Positions 10,363 through 20,428 of a stretch of DNA of 64,000 bases are shown here, one piece after another. The position numbers and the translations under genes were made by a program. Below the pieces are notes generated by a model. The model saw only the letters and a list, made by a program, of their open reading frames with translations. It did not search any database and was not told the origin of the DNA. The stretch's first letter is position 1. Every line of letters begins with the position of its first letter. Source of the DNA: Devosia elaeis (lineage in GTDB: Bacteria > Pseudomonadota > Alphaproteobacteria > Rhizobiales > Devosiaceae); assembly GCF_001650025.1 (NCBI RefSeq), contig NZ_LVVY01000063.1:47100-111099 (forward strand). The letters run 5' to 3'.

Positions 10363-10950
10363 ATGAAACTTATCAAAGTCATATTGGCGATCGGCATGTC
10401 GATCCTGCTGTCGGCCAGTTTGGTTGCGCCGGTATCCGCCGCGGTCTGGTACAATCCGGACACCAACCAGTTCGAAGAGCGCGACGCGACCGCCGGCCGT
10501 GGCGGCAGCCCGATCCGCAAGCAGATCGTCGATTACCAGACCAGCCAGAAGCCCGGCACCATCGTTATCGAAACCGGCGAACGCCGCCTCTATCTGGTGC
10601 TCGATGGCGGCAAGGCCATGCGCTATGGCATCGGCGTGGGTCGCGAAGGCTTCACCTGGGCCGGCACCAACCGCATTACCCGCAAGGCGGAATGGCCCGG
10701 CTGGACGCCGCCCCCGGCCATGCGCAAGCGCGTGCCCGACCTGCCGGCCTATATGCCCGGCGGCCCCGACAATCCGCTCGGCGCCCGCGCCCTCTATATC
10801 GGTTCGACGCTTTATCGCGTGCACGGCACCTCGGAACCCTGGACCATCGGCCAGGCCGTGTCGTCGGGCTGCATCCGCATGACCAATGACGACGTGATCG
10901 ACCTCTATGAGCGCGTCCAGGTCGGCGCCCGCATCGTGGTCAATCACTGA
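10363..10950 (+). CDS. Exported L,D-transpeptidase (YkuD family)
   Basis: A 195-residue exported enzyme that forms 3-3 peptidoglycan cross-links or attaches proteins to peptidoglycan in the periplasm. The signal peptide runs to about residue 27 (VAPVSAA). The catalytic signature has H154 in HGTSEP and C170 in SSGCIRM, exactly the family pattern. Rhizobiales carry many such paralogues, so the precise role is open. The gene is monocistronic: it is followed 24 bases on by a strong terminator, and moaA begins beyond that. Confidence 0.94.
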   Translation: MKLIKVILAIGMSILLSASLVAPVSAAVWYNPDTNQFEERDATAGRGGSPIRKQIVDYQTSQKPGTIVIETGERRLYLVLDGGKAMRYGIGVGREGFTWAGTNRITRKAEWPGWTPPPAMRKRVPDLPAYMPGGPDNPLGARALYIGSTLYRVHGTSEPWTIGQAVSSGCIRMTNDDVIDLYERVQVGARIVVNH

Positions 10951-10974
10951 CACCGAACAACAGATGTTTCGAAA

Positions 10975-10998
10975 GGCCGCCGCGAGGCGGCCTTTTTT
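10975..10998 (+). terminator. Rho-independent terminator after the L,D-transpeptidase
   Basis: Perfect 7-bp stem GGCCGCC/GGCGGCC with a GCGA tetraloop, followed by six T residues. Confidence 0.92.
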
Positions 10999-11044
10999 AT
11001 GCGTGCGCCTTTGCATTCCCCCCGACCCGGACTAGATTTGCCGC

Positions 11045-12058
11045 ATGACCGCGCCCACGAACCCGTCCCGCCCGCTCATCGACCGTTTCGGCCGGCGCAT
11101 TTCCTATCTGCGCATTTCGGTGACGGATCGCTGCGATTTCCGCTGCGTCTATTGCATGGCCGAGGACATGACCTTCCTGCCCAAGAAGGAGGTCCTGAGC
11201 TTTGAGGAAATCGAGGCCATTGCCGGCGCCTTCATCGCGCGGGGCACCACCAAGATAAGGCTGACCGGCGGCGAGCCGCTGGTGCGCCGGGACATCATGG
11301 ACCTGGTCCGCAGCCTGGGCGCCCGCATCGGTTCGGGGCTGGACGAGCTGACCATCACTACCAACGGCAGCCAATTGGCCCGGCATGCCGATGGGCTGTT
11401 CGCCGCGGGCGTCCGGCGCATCAATGTTTCGCTCGATACGCTGGATGCGGATCGCTTCGCCGCCATCACCAGGCGGGGGCGGATCGCCGACGTGCTCGCC
11501 GGGATCGCGGCGGCGCAGGCAGCGGGCCTCGCCATCAAGATCAACATGGTGGCCATGCGCGGCCTCAACGAGGACGAGATCGAGCCGATGATGGCCTGGG
11601 CGCATGCCGGCGGCATGGGCCTGACGCTGATCGAAGGCATGCCGCTGGGGGAAGTCGGCATGGATCGTGTCGATGCCTATCTGCCCCTGCGCGAGCTGCA
11701 CGACCGTTTGGCGCGGCGCTATACGCTGACCCGGCTGGACAAGCGCACCGGCGGCCCGGCCCGCTATGTCCACGTCGCCGAAACCGGCGGCACTCTGGGC
11801 TTCATCACCCCGATGAGCCACAATTTCTGCGAAAGCTGCAACCGCGTCCGCCTGACCGCGACCGGCCAATTGTTCCTCTGCCTCGGCCAGGACGATCAGG
11901 TGAACCTCCGCGACGCCTGGCGCGATGGCGGCCCGGCCGCCCTCGACGCGGCCCTCGACCACGCCATGCTCATCAAGCCCAAGGGCCACGACTTCGTCCT
12001 CGACCGCACCCGGCCGGAACCCGCCGTGGCGCGGCATATGAGCGTGACGGGTGGGTAG
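11045..12058 (+). CDS. moaA: GTP 3',8-cyclase (molybdenum cofactor synthesis)
   Basis: Radical-SAM enzyme that converts GTP to 3',8-cyclo-GTP, the first step towards molybdopterin. The N-terminal radical-SAM cluster ligands are C30, C34 and C37 in CDFRCVYC. The C-terminal second 4Fe-4S site is C262, C265 and C279 ([10 protein letters not shown]...FLC). The protein ends in a Gly-Gly pair needed for activity in this family. The length of 337 is typical. No other molybdopterin gene is in the window. The start codon lies only 46 bases after the preceding terminator. Confidence 0.97.
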   Translation: MTAPTNPSRPLIDRFGRRISYLRISVTDRCDFRCVYCMAEDMTFLPKKEVLSFEEIEAIAGAFIARGTTKIRLTGGEPLVRRDIMDLVRSLGARIGSGLDELTITTNGSQLARHADGLFAAGVRRINVSLDTLDADRFAAITRRGRIADVLAGIAAAQAAGLAIKINMVAMRGLNEDEIEPMMAWAHAGGMGLTLIEGMPLGEVGMDRVDAYLPLRELHDRLARRYTLTRLDKRTGGPARYVHVAETGGTLGFITPMSHNFCESCNRVRLTATGQLFLCLGQDDQVNLRDAWRDGGPAALDAALDHAMLIKPKGHDFVLDRTRPEPAVARHMSVTGG

Positions 12059-12066
12059 CATTGAAA

Positions 12067-12084
12067 AACCCAACTACTTGGGTT
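12067..12084 (+). other. Small hairpin after moaA
   Basis: Perfect 7-bp stem AACCCAA/TTGGGTT with a CTAC loop, directly after the moaA stop and 8 bases before the DUF4160 start. There is no T-tract, so it is not a convincing terminator; it could modulate translation of the next gene. Confidence 0.4.
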
Positions 12085-12091
12085 ATCTGGG

Positions 12092-12319
12092 ATGGTGACG
12101 GTCCATCGTGAAGGCGGAATGCGTTTCGTGATCTATCTGAATGATCACGAGCCCGCCCATGTTCACGTCTATGGCGATGGGGAAGCACGCATCGACATCA
12201 TGACCCTGAATGTTCTTTCCATTCACGGCATGAACCGGCGTGATGCGGCCCGTGCCTTGGCGATCACGATGGAACACCGATCCCTGTTTCTACAACGCTG
12301 GACTGAAATTCATGGCTGA
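12092..12319 (+). CDS. DUF4160 protein, first gene of a small pair
   Basis: A 75-residue protein matching DUF4160 in its central EPAHVHVYGDGEARI stretch. Family members are almost always encoded next to a DUF2442 gene, as here, and are often listed as putative toxin-antitoxin-like modules, though I know of no proven activity. The stop overlaps the next start by 8 bases, so the two are translationally coupled. An internal ATG at 12119 is an alternative start. The pair sits in an accessory patch between moaA and the lrp gene. Confidence 0.8.
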   Translation: MVTVHREGGMRFVIYLNDHEPAHVHVYGDGEARIDIMTLNVLSIHGMNRRDAARALAITMEHRSLFLQRWTEIHG

Positions 12320-12722
12320 GATCGAGTTGGATGATCAGCATTACAAGGAGGCGGTGGAGCGCGGGCTGACGGAGCGCACTGGCCGCCCTGCTCCCGTCTC
12401 GGTCCGATACGAACGGTCATCGGGCCGAATTGTCGTGGAATTTGACAACGGCACCGCCTTTCTCGTTCCCGCGGGCCTGTTGCAGGGGCTGGAGAAGGCC
12501 GAAGCGGACGATATTGCCAATGTGGAGCTGCTCGGCGAAACGGGGCTGCACTGGCCGTCTCTGGATGTGGATTTCACCATTGCCGGATTGATGCAGGGCA
12601 TCTTCGGCACCGCCAGGTTTATGGATGCAAGCCGCAAAGGCGGGCAATCCCGCTCTGCCGCGAAGATCGCTGCGGCACGGCGCAACGGGATGCGCGGCGG
12701 GAGGCCCCGGAAATCGTCGTAA
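12312..12722 (+). CDS. DUF2442 protein, second gene of the pair
   Basis: A 136-residue protein. The DUF2442 domain occupies about residues 25-95, with the usual pattern of short strands around VEFDNGTAFLVP and the end of the domain at LHWPSLDVDFTIAGLM. The C-terminal ~40 residues are basic (RKGGQSRSAAKIAAARRNG...RPRKSS), suggesting nucleic-acid contact; in other two-gene systems such a tail can bind DNA or mask a partner, but this is inference. The start at 12312 overlaps the DUF4160 stop by 8 bases. Confidence 0.78.
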   Translation: MAEIELDDQHYKEAVERGLTERTGRPAPVSVRYERSSGRIVVEFDNGTAFLVPAGLLQGLEKAEADDIANVELLGETGLHWPSLDVDFTIAGLMQGIFGTARFMDASRKGGQSRSAAKIAAARRNGMRGGRPRKSS

Positions 12723-12726
12723 GCGT

Positions 12727-12757
12727 TACTTGTCGTCGTCCACCATGGCGAAGTCGG
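12727..12757 (-). pseudogene. Duplicated 3'-terminal fragment resembling the end of the lrp gene
   Basis: These ~31 bases read, on the minus strand, ADFAMVDDDK followed by a stop. The intact Lrp-type gene at 13947-14432 ends LDFAIVVDDDK followed by a stop. The DNA of the two stretches is nearly identical apart from one 3-base difference in length and a few substitutions. No Lrp-like sequence precedes the fragment. It therefore looks like a remnant left when the serine hydrolase segment between the two copies arrived. Confidence 0.5.
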
Positions 12758-12815
12758 CATGCGGGCGGGTTTGCGGTCCGTCACCAGTGAAGCGGACGGA
12801 CCAGCCAACCGGCAG

Positions 12816-13745
12816 TCAACGGTCCAGCACCGCGTCGACAAGAGCACTCAAGTCCTCTTGGGATGCTCCCGCTGACATGGCCACGATGGCGACCCCAGTA
12901 GATGGGCTTCGGACCGCCTTGGCAGTGCATCCGGTCCATTCCCCGCCATGGATTAGCAGTGGTTGTCCATGGCGTTGGCGCAGCCCTATGCCCCAACCGT
13001 ATTCCACGAGGCCGCCGTTGATCAGATTACCCGGCCTGGTGACGAGATCAGCGATGCCGAGCGTGTCACGGTTTTGATGGTGCAGCCACAGCGAAAAAGC
13101 TCTGGCTGTTGTCCAGAGCCCGCCATCGCCTGTCGTGAGCGGGCGGCTCGATCCCATCAAGGAGGTCTGAGGAAAGCCGCTGACATCAGGCTCCGCAAAC
13201 CCCATGCCATCCAATCCCAGCGGCTCGAGTAGGCGAGTTCTGATGAAACGCGCGAAGGCACATCCAGCAGCTTTCGCGACCACGTGCGCCAGCAGCACGT
13301 AGCCGAGATTGGAATAGATGTGGGTTGTGCCAGGCTTGGAGATGAGGTGCGGAAGGCGCTGCACGGCCGCCAGAGCGAATGCATCCGTCCAGTCTTCCTC
13401 GGCAGGCTCGACTTCTCCCGCGGCTGGCAGGCCCGAAATATGGTGGACGAGATGGCGTGTGGTGATGTCTCCGGCCCATCCTGGTAAATCCGGAAGGTAG
13501 TGTGCGACGGGCAAATCCGGATCAAGTTGGCCTTCTTGCACCAACAAGGCAGCGGCCGCACCGGTGATCTGTTTTGCGAGGCTCGCCGCATAGAAACGAT
13601 CCGTGAGCCGGACAAAATTTCCGTCGGGCCACTTCCCCCTCCCGACCTCTTCCACCTGGCCAGCACCATCACAAACGGCGATCATCAGGGGCACATGGGA
13701 GGCCACCGCGCTCTGATCAACAAGTCGGGCGAGTTCGTCCACCAT
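12816..13745 (-). CDS. Serine hydrolase of the beta-lactamase/penicillin-binding-protein family
   Basis: A 309-residue class C-type serine hydrolase. Catalytic motifs are S55-x-x-K58 (SLAK), Y144-S-N146 and H266-G-G. There is no signal peptide, so it is probably cytoplasmic and more likely an esterase or peptidase than a resistance enzyme. By eye, its codon usage and base composition are less GC-biased than its neighbours, and it lies between two copies of the lrp 3' end, which suggests recent acquisition. Substrate unknown. Confidence 0.85.
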   Translation of the reverse strand: MVDELARLVDQSAVASHVPLMIAVCDGAGQVEEVGRGKWPDGNFVRLTDRFYAASLAKQITGAAAALLVQEGQLDPDLPVAHYLPDLPGWAGDITTRHLVHHISGLPAAGEVEPAEEDWTDAFALAAVQRLPHLISKPGTTHIYSNLGYVLLAHVVAKAAGCAFARFIRTRLLEPLGLDGMGFAEPDVSGFPQTSLMGSSRPLTTGDGGLWTTARAFSLWLHHQNRDTLGIADLVTRPGNLINGGLVEYGWGIGLRQRHGQPLLIHGGEWTGCTAKAVRSPSTGVAIVAMSAGASQEDLSALVDAVLDR

Positions 13746-13946
13746 ATGAACTGTCTAGCACACGATCATGCCCAAATGTCTGGTTTTGGCGATCCGCTAG
13801 GCGCATCTCGCATCGGTATACGCCAGATTTCGGGAATGGTGCTGATCGGCCTGAACGACCGGAATGGGATCGAAAACCATCATCGGTCCTGACGCCATGC
13901 TGCTGGCAGTCATCGCCGCATGCCTTCGCGCGACGGCGCGGTCAGC

Positions 13947-14432
13947 CTACTTGTCGTCGTCCACCACGATGGCGAAGTCGAGCGGCAGGGCGGTGGTGTA
14001 TTTGATCTGGCCCATGGCGAAGGCCGAGCTGACATCGGTGAGGTTTATCTTGCTGATCAGGCGCTTATAGAAGGTGTCATAGGCGCCGATATCGGGCACC
14101 ACCACCCGCATCAGGTAATCGACATCCCCGCTCATGCGGTAGAATTCCACCACTTCGGGAAATTCGTCGATCACACCGGAGAATTTGCGCATCCAGGCTT
14201 CGTTGTGCTCGTTGGTCTTGACCGAGACGAAGACGGTGACCCCGACATTGACCTTGGCCGGATCGAGCACGGCGACGCGGCGCTGGATGACGCCGTCTTC
14301 TTCCATCTTCTGGATGCGGCGCCAGCAGGGCGTGGTGGACAGGCCGACCTTGCGGCCGATTTCAGCCACCGGCATGGTCGCATCCCGTTGCAGGAGCGAC
14401 AGAATTTTCCGGTCGATCTTGTCCAGTGCCAT
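13947..14432 (-). CDS. Lrp/AsnC-family transcriptional regulator
   Basis: A 161-residue regulator with an N-terminal winged helix-turn-helix (residues ~5-65, including the ATMPVAEIGRKVGLS helix-turn-helix) and a C-terminal RAM/AsnC ligand-binding domain. These proteins form octamers and respond to amino acids. The start is preceded by GAGGG at four bases' distance. The gene ends in three Asp codons and a Lys, the stretch that is duplicated at 12727-12757. Its target is unknown; the gene is transcribed away from the histidine kinase across a 278-base gap. Confidence 0.93.
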   Translation of the reverse strand: MALDKIDRKILSLLQRDATMPVAEIGRKVGLSTTPCWRRIQKMEEDGVIQRRVAVLDPAKVNVGVTVFVSVKTNEHNEAWMRKFSGVIDEFPEVVEFYRMSGDVDYLMRVVVPDIGAYDTFYKRLISKINLTDVSSAFAMGQIKYTTALPLDFAIVVDDDK

Positions 14433-14562
14433 GACGCCCTCGTGAAATCAGTTTTTATCTTTACCCGCCAGACCCGACGACGGCGCGGAGATCAGTGCCA
14501 CATACGCCCTTCTCGCGCAATAAAATTGCGCAAAGCAAGCTATGGAACCGGAAAAGAGAAAA

Positions 14563-14636
14563 TTAACCATGCCAGTCCCGGCGCGGTCCGTCCAGTGGGT
14601 ACGATGCCCCCCGCGATTTCATAGGCTGTTAACCAC
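14563..14636. promoter_or_regulatory. Two CtrA-like half-sites upstream of a histidine kinase gene
   Basis: TTAACCAT occurs at 14563-14570 and TTAACCAC at 14629-14636, in the gap between the divergent lrp gene and the kinase starting at 14711. TTAACCAT is the known half-site form for the cell-cycle regulator CtrA in alphaproteobacteria. Binding is inferred from the motif only. Confidence 0.4.
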
Positions 14637-14710
14637 ACGGCCCTAATCTGCCGCCTGTGTGTCGCGAGCGCGTCTTATGCTCGCCTTATCGAGTAACGAG
14701 TACGAGTTCC

Positions 14711-16237
<1,527 letters not shown>

Positions 16238-16288
16238 GCGGGCGCCGCCCTATCGCAAATTCGCCGTTATCGGCTGGAGGATGGCGCC

Positions 16289-16954
16289 ATGCCCGCATTG
16301 AAATTCCCCCGCCTCGCCCTCGCCCTTGTCGCCCTGATGCTGGCTTTTCCGGCCGTGGCGCAGGAGCCGGCGGCGCAGATGAATGTCGCGCCGGTTCCCG
16401 AAACCGATCCGGCCGTCGATTTCGACACCAGCTATCGCCCCTCGCCCACCGTATCGTCCCGCCTGCAACGGGAATTCCTGGATTCGGTGCGCTGGTCCGC
16501 CGGGGTGGAGGCGCGCGACAATCTGGCCGCCGCCTTCGCCGAGCGCTCGCCGGTGGAAATCTGGCATGAGCTGGTGGCCGGGCAGGGCCTGGAGCCCAAC
16601 AATGTCGCCGACGCGCTGACCGCCTATTGGGTGCTCAACTGGATCACCGCCAATGGCGCCTATACTGCCGAGATCGACAATGCGCCGATCCAGCGGCAAT
16701 TGCGCGTGGCCTTTGCCAACGACGCCAACTTCCGCACCATGGGCGATCAGCAACGCCAGCAGCTCGCCGAGGGATATATCTTCAATTTCCTGCTCGAGCA
16801 TGCCGCGCTCAACCGGGCCGTGGCGGCGCGCGATCTCGACGCGCTGAACCGGCTTGCCGCCGCGTCGGTCACCCGTTTCCAGCGCAGCATGGGCGTCAAC
16901 CTTTTGGCGCTGGTGCCCAGCGCCCAGGGTTTCGGCCCGCGCCCGCGTCCGTGA
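16289..16954 (+). CDS. Exported protein resembling DUF6683
   Basis: A 221-residue protein with a clear signal peptide ending near FPAVAQ. The body has the pattern YRPSPTVSSRLQREF followed later by NVADALTAYWVLNW, which recalls DUF6683 proteins of Proteobacteria, whose function is unknown. The remainder is helical and ends with a short Pro/Arg tail. It follows the kinase by 51 bases on the same strand and may share its transcript. Its stop abuts the cobT stop with no spacer. Confidence 0.7.
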   Translation: MPALKFPRLALALVALMLAFPAVAQEPAAQMNVAPVPETDPAVDFDTSYRPSPTVSSRLQREFLDSVRWSAGVEARDNLAAAFAERSPVEIWHELVAGQGLEPNNVADALTAYWVLNWITANGAYTAEIDNAPIQRQLRVAFANDANFRTMGDQQRQQLAEGYIFNFLLEHAALNRAVAARDLDALNRLAAASVTRFQRSMGVNLLALVPSAQGFGPRPRP

Positions 16955-17977
16955 TCAGGCCGATTTCCCGCTGACGGCGGCGCTTTCGAAGGTCGCCATA
17001 TTGTCGTGCAAGTGCAGGGCCGTCTTGGCCATGACGGCGGCGAGGGCGGCGCCGCTGCCCTCGCCCAGCCGCATGCCCAGGTCGAGCAAGCCGGTCTGGC
17101 CCATCTTGTCCAGCACGCGGGCATGGGCGCCCTCTGCCGAGACATGGGCGAACAGGCAATGGTTGATGGCGGCCGGATTGACCGCATGGGCGATGGCGGC
17201 GGCCGCGCTGGCCACATAGCCGTCGATGATGACCGGCACCTTCTGGTGCCGCGCGGCCAGGAGCGCCCCCAGCATGGCGGCGATCTCGCGACCGCCGAGC
17301 CGCGCCAGAATGGCCAGCGGATGATCCAGCGCGCCGGCATGCCGCGCCAAAGCCCGGTCCACCGCATCGGCCTTGCGCGCCAGGCCCGCATCGTCGACGC
17401 CGGTGCCCCGGCCGACCCAGTCGGCGCCGGTGCCGCCATAGAGCGCGGCATAGATGGCCGCGGCGATGGTGGTGTTGCCGATGCCCATTTCCCCGATGCA
17501 GATCAGGTCGGGCTTGCCCGCCACCGCTTCCATGCCATAGGCGATGGTGGCCGCGCACATCTGGTCGTCCAGTGCCGGTTCCTTGGTGATGTCACCCGTC
17601 GGCAGTTCCAGCGCCAGCTCGAATACCCGCAGGTTGATCTCGTGCAGCCCGCAGATCTGCGAAATCGCCGCGCCGCCATTGGTGAAATTGGCGACCATCT
17701 GCGCCGTCACCTCGCGCGGAAAGGCCGAGACGCCCTGGTCGGTCACGCCGTGATTGCCGGCGAAGATCGTCACCATGGGATTGCCCAGGCGCGGCTTGGC
17801 CCGGTGTTGCCAGCGGGCGAGGAACTCCACCAATTCTTCCATGCGCCCCAGCGAGCCCGGCGGCTTGGTCAATTGCGCGTCGCGCGCGCGCACGGCGGCA
17901 ACCGCGGTTTCGTCGCCATCGGGCACGGCCACGAGCAGTTCGACGATATCGGCAAAGGCGGGATTGAGGGCGGGCAT
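16955..17977 (-). CDS. cobT: Nicotinate-nucleotide--dimethylbenzimidazole phosphoribosyltransferase
   Basis: Makes alpha-ribazole phosphate, the lower-ligand precursor of cobalamin. The 340-residue protein begins near TKPPGSLGRMEEL, the standard CobT N-terminal motif, and carries FAGNHGVTDQGVSAFP and GEMGIGNTTIAAA, which contain the family's binding and catalytic residues. The start at 17977 fits the family's N-terminus; the frame continues upstream without similarity. It is divergent from cobS, the next enzyme, across 64 bases, so the two probably share a control region. Confidence 0.96.
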   Translation of the reverse strand: MPALNPAFADIVELLVAVPDGDETAVAAVRARDAQLTKPPGSLGRMEELVEFLARWQHRAKPRLGNPMVTIFAGNHGVTDQGVSAFPREVTAQMVANFTNGGAAISQICGLHEINLRVFELALELPTGDITKEPALDDQMCAATIAYGMEAVAGKPDLICIGEMGIGNTTIAAAIYAALYGGTGADWVGRGTGVDDAGLARKADAVDRALARHAGALDHPLAILARLGGREIAAMLGALLAARHQKVPVIIDGYVASAAAAIAHAVNPAAINHCLFAHVSAEGAHARVLDKMGQTGLLDLGMRLGEGSGAALAAVMAKTALHLHDNMATFESAAVSGKSA

Positions 17978-18041
17978 GGCAGGTCCGGCGCGATGTGTTA
18001 GGAAGGCGGGGACTTGTTGCCCATTACGGAGACAATTGCAA

Positions 18042-18875
18042 TTGACGCCGGAGACTGGCATCGATCCCGGCCTGCGCGACGCGTACCGGCCCGAACCGCC
18101 CCCGAGAGGCTTCGGGCTCAAGGACGATCTGGTCATGGCCCTGCGGTTCTTCTCCCGCCTGCCGACCGGCGACAGCCCGCACGAAAAGCCGGATCTCGGC
18201 CGAATCGCCATGGCCCTGCCGCTCGCCAGTCTGGTGATGGGCGTTCTGCCAGTGCTGCTGCTGATCGGCGGCGTCGGGGCCGGGCTGCCGCCCTATTTCG
18301 CCGCCGCCCTGGCGGTCGCCGCCATGGTGGTGGTGGGCGGCGGCATGATGGAGGATTCGCTGGCCGATGCTGCCGACGGATTGTTCGGTGGCGCCACCCG
18401 CGAGCGGCGGCTGGAAATCCTCAAGGACAGCCGCCACGGCACGTACGGCGTCGCGGCCTTGTGCCTCTTCCTGGTATTGCGGGTGACTGCCCTGGGGAGC
18501 ATTGCCGCCATCAATCCGCTGGCGGCCGGCGCGCTCTGGCTGGCCGCCAATATTGCCGGGCGCTCGGGTGGCCTCTGGATCGCAGTGGCCCTGCCCCCGG
18601 CGCGACCGGACGGTGCCTCGGCGACCGCCGGCGCCCTGCCCCGCTCGCGCTTTGCCATCGGCGCGGCCCTGGCGGCCCTGCTCGTCTTCGTCATCGGCGC
18701 GCCGGCCTCGAGTCTCTTGGGCGTCATCCTCGCCCTCGTGGCGGTGATGCTGGCGGCCCTGGCCTGGACGGCCCTGTGCCGGCATCTGGTCGGCGGCCAG
18801 ACGGGCGACCTGATCGGCGCGGCCGCCGGACTGGGCGAGATCGCGGCGCTCGCCATCCTGCTCATCTTCGCATGA
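18042..18875 (+). CDS. cobS: Adenosylcobinamide-GDP ribazoletransferase (cobalamin synthase)
   Basis: Integral membrane enzyme that joins adenosylcobinamide-GDP with alpha-ribazole (or its phosphate) to finish the cobalamin molecule. The conserved LRFFSRLP near the N-terminus, EDSLADAADGLFGG and KDSRHGTYGV blocks are all diagnostic; about six hydrophobic helices follow. The start is uncertain: a TTG at 18042 has a CGGAG element upstream and yields 277 residues, and an ATG at 18135 gives 246. The two flanking genes of the nucleotide-loop pathway are thus divergent neighbours. Confidence 0.93.
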   Translation: MTPETGIDPGLRDAYRPEPPPRGFGLKDDLVMALRFFSRLPTGDSPHEKPDLGRIAMALPLASLVMGVLPVLLLIGGVGAGLPPYFAAALAVAAMVVVGGGMMEDSLADAADGLFGGATRERRLEILKDSRHGTYGVAALCLFLVLRVTALGSIAAINPLAAGALWLAANIAGRSGGLWIAVALPPARPDGASATAGALPRSRFAIGAALAALLVFVIGAPASSLLGVILALVAVMLAALAWTALCRHLVGGQTGDLIGAAAGLGEIAALAILLIFA

Positions 18876-18945
18876 CGCCTTGAATTTGCCTTGCGCCGTG
18901 CCTTTATCGGGAGGGACGGCCAGGAAGCGGAAGGACCGGGACAGC

Positions 18946-19632
18946 ATGATCTTTATCGGCATCGCCCTGCTCGTCGCCATCGGCATCGCCCTGATGATCA
19001 GCGCCGATGCCGGCAGCCTTATCGGGCTCAGCCAGATGCAGACGGCGCAATTGGTGCCATTGGTCGTCATTCTCATCGTGTTCGCCGGCGGCCTTTTCGC
19101 CCGCCGCCATCGCGCCTCCGAGCTGGTGGGCGGCGTCCTGCTCTGGGTCGGCATCTTCGCCATCGCCATGGTGACCTATGCCTATCGCGACGAATTGATG
19201 GGCGTGGTGGGCCGGGTGGCCGGCGAAATGCAGCCCGGCCTCGCCATTGTCGACGCCAATGCGGGCACCGCCACGTTCCGGCGCGGTTTCGGCGGGCATT
19301 TCGAAGTGCAGGCGACCATTAACGGGCATACCACCCCGATGATCTTCGACACCGGCGCCAGCGCCGTGGTGCTGACCATCCAGGATGCGGAAGCGGCGGG
19401 CGTCGATACGGCGGGCCTGCGCTACATGGTGCCCGTTTCCACCGCCAATGGCCGCGGCATGGCGGCGCGGATCCGGCTGGACAGCATCGTGGTGGGCGGC
19501 ATCGAACGGCGCAATGTCACCGCTTTCGTCACCGAGGCCGGCGCGCTGGAAACGAGCCTGCTCGGCATGACCTTCCTCGAAACGCTGAGCCGCTATTCGG
19601 TGACGCAGAACGCGCTGGAGCTGGTGGATTGA
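18946..19632 (+). CDS. Membrane-anchored retropepsin-like aspartic protease
   Basis: A 228-residue protein of the TIGR02281 clan AA type, common in alphaproteobacteria. Three hydrophobic segments lie at about residues 1-20, 35-50 and 60-80. They are followed by a periplasmic or cytoplasmic retropepsin fold with the catalytic D135-T-G in MIFDTGASAVV and the second half-motif around LETSLLGMTFLE. The start at 18946 has AAGGA upstream; a longer frame from 18880 lacks such a site. It overlaps the next gene by one base (TGATG). Substrate unknown. Confidence 0.87.
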   Translation: MIFIGIALLVAIGIALMISADAGSLIGLSQMQTAQLVPLVVILIVFAGGLFARRHRASELVGGVLLWVGIFAIAMVTYAYRDELMGVVGRVAGEMQPGLAIVDANAGTATFRRGFGGHFEVQATINGHTTPMIFDTGASAVVLTIQDAEAAGVDTAGLRYMVPVSTANGRGMAARIRLDSIVVGGIERRNVTAFVTEAGALETSLLGMTFLETLSRYSVTQNALELVD

Positions 19633-20426
19633 TGGCGGAGCAAGCCGGACAGTTCAGCCGCGAGGGTTGCACGCTTCATTACTGGATATCCGGGCCGGAC
19701 GACGCGCCCGCCCTGGTCTTCAGCCACGGCGCGACGCTCGACAATCAAAGCTGGGCCGTGCAGGCGGACGCCCTGGCCGAGACCCATCGCGTCATCCGCT
19801 GGGACCTGCGCGGCCATGGCCTTTCCCGCCCGAGCAGCGGAGCGCACAGCATTGACCGCTTCGCTGCCGACCTGATCGCCCTGCTCGATCATCTCGGTAT
19901 CGGGCAAGCCGTGCTGGTGGGCCTGTCGCTGGGTGGCTATGTCTCGCAGGCGGTCGCCCACGACCATCCCGAGCGCGTCGCCGCCCTGGCCGTGTTCGAC
20001 GCCACCAATCTGTACGATACGCCGCTTTCGGGCTTCATGACTGCAATGATGGCGCAGTCCTCCCTCCTGATCGGTCTGTTCCCCTGGCGCCGCCTGATCG
20101 AGATGACGGCGCGCCAATCGGCCGTCACGCCCGAGGCGCAGGATTATATCCGCCAGGTCGTGTCGCAGCTCACCAAGCCCGAATATATCGCCATCTGGGG
20201 CGCGGTGCAGACCGGCTTGCGGCGCGATGCCGACTACCGCTTCGCGGGGCCGACGCTCCTGGCCATGGGCGATCGGGACAAGGTCGGCGTGGTGGATGCC
20301 GGCATGCGCCATTGGGCGAAGCGCTGGCCGGGCGCCCGGTTCGAGATCGTTCCGGGCGCCGGTCATTGTTCCAATCAGGACAATCCCGAATTCGTAACGC
20401 AGGTGCTGCGGGACTTCCTCAAGTGA
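19632..20426 (+). CDS. Alpha/beta hydrolase (3-oxoadipate enol-lactonase-like)
   Basis: A 264-residue soluble hydrolase. The oxyanion-hole region is SHGATLDNQSW, the nucleophile is S99 in VGLSLGGYV, the acid is probably Asp in MGDRDKV, and the catalytic His is in GAGHCSNQDNP near the end. The overall arrangement recalls enol-lactonases and related esterases, but no catabolic genes are nearby, so the substrate is open. The ATG overlaps the stop of the preceding protease by one base, so the two are coupled. A terminator follows. Confidence 0.88.
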   Translation: MAEQAGQFSREGCTLHYWISGPDDAPALVFSHGATLDNQSWAVQADALAETHRVIRWDLRGHGLSRPSSGAHSIDRFAADLIALLDHLGIGQAVLVGLSLGGYVSQAVAHDHPERVAALAVFDATNLYDTPLSGFMTAMMAQSSLLIGLFPWRRLIEMTARQSAVTPEAQDYIRQVVSQLTKPEYIAIWGAVQTGLRRDADYRFAGPTLLAMGDRDKVGVVDAGMRHWAKRWPGARFEIVPGAGHCSNQDNPEFVTQVLRDFLK

Positions 20427-20428
20427 AA

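Noticed and set aside
12341..12847. Minus-strand frame over the DUF2442 gene and the lrp fragment
   Set aside because: It is antisense to a supported gene and shows no domain; only the terminal DDDK stretch in another frame is meaningful.
17978..18041. Cobalamin riboswitch between cobT and cobS
   Set aside because: The gap is only 64 bases and lacks the conserved core and B12 box seen at 26462-26625.
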